A stretch of 7,038 bases of DNA from positions 1-7,038 of the forward strand of contig JBBRLG010000402.1 of the NCBI GenBank assembly GCA_038231495.1, written 5' to 3'. Made by a program: the position numbers and the translations under genes. This document shows, in pieces, positions 5,777 through 7,038 of the stretch (positions within the stretch are counted from its first letter, which is position 1; each line of letters opens with the position of its first letter). The stretch is from JBBRLG01 sp038231495. Its GTDB lineage: Bacteria > Planctomycetota > Planctomycetia > Gemmatales > Gemmataceae. The notes under the pieces were generated by a model, which was given only the letters and a program-made list of their open reading frames with translations, had not been told where the DNA came from and searched no databases.

Positions 5777-6887
5777 ATCCCTGGATTCGCAAGGTCCGAC
5801 GCTGGTGCCGGTCGAACAGGCCGAGAGCCTGCTCTGCCGCTTCCGACCGCAGGTTCTTGTGGTGGTCCTATCGCCGAACCCGGACCGGACCCTGACCGCA
5901 TTAAGCAAGGTGCGTACTCAGGTCGGCGGGACCATCCTGGCCGTGGGACCGACCCACGACTCCAAGCTCATCCTCCGGGCGCTGCACGAGGGCGTAACCC
6001 ACTACCTTGACGAAACGGACCTAGCCAAGCAGTTCGAGGCGGTTTTGCCCCGGTTGCAGGGCAACGACGTGGCGACGACGCCGGAGATGGTGGGGCATAC
6101 GATCAGCGTGCTTGCGGCCGGCGGCGGTAGCGGGGCCAGCACGCTGGCCGTCAACCTGGCCGTCACCCTGGCCGCGGAGAGTCAGCGCTGCGCCCTGGTG
6201 GACCTCAAGCCGGGCGTCGGCGACCTGGCCGCTCTGCTCGACCTCAAGCCGACGCACACCCTCGCCGACCTGTGTCTGAACCCCTCCCGGGTGGACCAGG
6301 TCATGCTGGAAAAGGCTTTGGTCCACCACGCCAGCGGCGTCGGCCTCCTGGCCCCGCCCTTGCAATACGAGGACATCCGCCTGCTCACGCCGCAGGGCAT
6401 TCATAAAGTCTTGGCCCTCGTCCGCGCCGGCTTCCCGTTCGTCGTCATCGACCAGGAGGATTGCTTCCACGAGGAGCAAATCATGGCACTCCGCCAGGCC
6501 GACACGATCCTGCTGGTCGTGCGCCTCGACTTCACGTCCCTCCGCAGCACCCGCCGTATGCTGGATTACCTGGGCCAGATGAGCATCTCGAAAGACCGCG
6601 TGCAGCTGGTCGTCAACCGCCACGGTCAGGCGAAAGAGTTGCCCGTGGAGGAGGCCGAGCAGGCGCTCCAGGTCAAGCTCACCCACCTCATCCCGGACGA
6701 TCCCAGTTCCGTCAACGCGGCCAACAACACCGGCGTCCCCGTCGTGCTCAAGGCGCCCACAAGCAAGGTGGCCCAGGCCATCGTCCGGTTGGGCAAGAGC
6801 TTACTGCCTGCCAGCGCAGCCCAGACGCCCCGCCCCCTGTCCTCTTCCAAGAGTGGCGTCATGCGCTGGCTTTCCCCCTTCCGGTGA
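5706..6887 (+). CDS. cpaE: CpaE/TadZ-type pilus localisation ATPase with degenerate P-loop
   Basis: A 393-residue protein from the ATG at 5706. Residues 1-118 resemble a degenerate response-regulator receiver: in RPQVLVVVL (47-55) the usual phospho-acceptor Asp position is Val, about V54. Residues 130-365 are a MinD/ParA-like P-loop ATPase. The P-loop region is AAGGGSGASTLAVNLA (137-152), followed by LVDLKPGVGDLAALLDL (164-180, with D166), a Walker B-like FPFVVIDQ (244-251, D249) and a nucleotide-base region near VVNRHG (302-307). CpaE/TadZ proteins place Tad pili at the cell pole. In this copy both the ParA-type signature lysine (here G139) and the P-loop lysine (here A144) are missing. The second loss is common in CpaE; the first is less usual. 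The C-terminal tail (about 368-393) is Ser/Pro-rich and could be unstructured. The gene follows the kinase after the unusual 192-nt gap. Confidence 0.88.
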   Translation: MRTAILGSNISHPLCLQVCQFLAESLDSQGPTLVPVEQAESLLCRFRPQVLVVVLSPNPDRTLTALSKVRTQVGGTILAVGPTHDSKLILRALHEGVTHYLDETDLAKQFEAVLPRLQGNDVATTPEMVGHTISVLAAGGGSGASTLAVNLAVTLAAESQRCALVDLKPGVGDLAALLDLKPTHTLADLCLNPSRVDQVMLEKALVHHASGVGLLAPPLQYEDIRLLTPQGIHKVLALVRAGFPFVVIDQEDCFHEEQIMALRQADTILLVVRLDFTSLRSTRRMLDYLGQMSISKDRVQLVVNRHGQAKELPVEEAEQALQVKLTHLIPDDPSSVNAANNTGVPVVLKAPTSKVAQAIVRLGKSLLPASAAQTPRPLSSSKSGVMRWLSPFR

Positions 6888-6897
6888 GCCGCGCCAT

Positions 6898-6941
6898 GTC
6901 GATTTTACCCCGAAGGGGTTGCACACCAAAGCCGGGGGTAA
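6898..6941 (+). repeat. 44-nt structured repeat, copy 1
   Basis: It begins GTCGATTTTACCCCGAAGG and ends GCCGGGGGTAA, 10 nt after the cpaE stop, and is identical over 44 nt to 6995-7038. It can form a small stem ACCCC-GAA-GGGGT (6907-6919), or an outer stem TTACCCC (6905-6911) with GGGGTAA (6935-6941). These use the same bases and exclude each other. I see no ribosome binding site or protein family here. I believe similar sequences are scattered between genes in planctomycete genomes, but that is from memory and unverified. Confidence 0.9.
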
Positions 6942-6959
6942 GCGCAGCGCCACCCCCGG
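6932..6959 (+). other. 8-bp hairpin at the repeat-spacer junction
   Basis: CCGGGGGT (6932-6939) pairs perfectly with ACCCCCGG (6952-6959) across a 12-nt loop. It starts inside repeat copy 1 and ends in the 36-nt spacer (6942-6977), which implies the spacer belongs to the same element and the full unit is about 80 nt. No T-run follows, so it is a weak terminator candidate for the operon at best. Confidence 0.7.
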
Positions 6960-6977
6960 AATCCGTGACCGTGCCAG

Positions 6978-6994
6978 GTCGATTTTACCCCGAA
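6978..6994 (+). repeat. 17-nt truncated copy of the repeat
   Basis: GTCGATTTTACCCCGAA is identical to the first 17 nt of the 44-nt repeat and directly abuts the second full copy at 6995. It reads as a tandem duplication of the element's left end, or as a copy cut short when another was inserted. Confidence 0.9.
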
Positions 6995-7038
6995 GTCGAT
7001 TTTACCCCGAAGGGGTTGCACACCAAAGCCGGGGGTAA
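6995..7038 (+). repeat. 44-nt structured repeat, copy 2 (reaches window edge)
   Basis: It is identical to 6898-6941 in all 44 positions and ends exactly at the window edge, so the array may continue. It lies 97 nt from copy 1, which is not a multiple of three; the two copies are therefore read in different frames, which argues against a repetitive protein. The same nested stems can form. Confidence 0.9.

Noticed and set aside
6853..7038. Open frame on the + strand covering the end of cpaE and the repeats
   Set aside because: It has no ribosome binding site, starts inside cpaE, and reads the two repeat copies in different frames. It runs off the window only because the repeat lacks stops in that frame.
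6898..7038. CRISPR array
   Set aside because: There are only two full repeats and one fragment, spaced irregularly. The single spacer forms a stem with the repeat, and no cas gene is nearby.

Overview
The window is GC-rich and carries six genes, all on the + strand. It looks like a planctomycete chromosome, probably from the Gemmataceae or a close relative. That placement is an inference. It rests on three things: the base composition, the Ser/Thr kinase with the short N-terminal helical segment usual in planctomycete Hanks kinases, and the planctomycete style of the TadG-like protein. No 16S or other marker gene is present to confirm it.

Positions 1-6887 are the distal part of a tad (Flp/type IVc pilus) locus. 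The order is tadB (5' end outside the window), tadC, a TadE-like minor pseudopilin, a TadG-like protein, a membrane-anchored Hanks-type Ser/Thr protein kinase, and a CpaE/TadZ-type ATPase. The first four intergenic gaps are strikingly uniform (36, 33, 32 and 34 nt), each with a purine-rich ribosome binding site, as expected of one transcript. No promoter or classical terminator is visible. TadB and TadC should form the inner-membrane platform turned by the TadA ATPase (not in the window). TadE and TadG are envelope-exposed minor components. CpaE/TadZ localises the machine at the cell pole. The kinase is the non-canonical member and a candidate regulator of the apparatus.

The uniform spacing breaks between the kinase and cpaE, where the gap is 192 nt. 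It holds a near-perfect 29-bp inverted repeat with a 13-nt loop (5582-5652). Just upstream is a perfectly spaced Shine-Dalgarno and ATG (5525-5539) that opens a short, Arg-rich frame running through the palindrome into cpaE. This looks like a repeat element lodged in, or replacing, a small gene or leader.

Downstream of cpaE, 6888-7038 is non-coding. It holds two exact 44-nt copies of a structured repeat plus a 17-nt truncated copy abutting the second. The array runs off the window edge. No CRISPR, tRNA, rRNA, insertion-sequence transposase or defence gene is recognisable. The points of most interest are the kinase embedded in the pilus operon, the lysine-less P-loop of its CpaE neighbour, and the two repeat elements.
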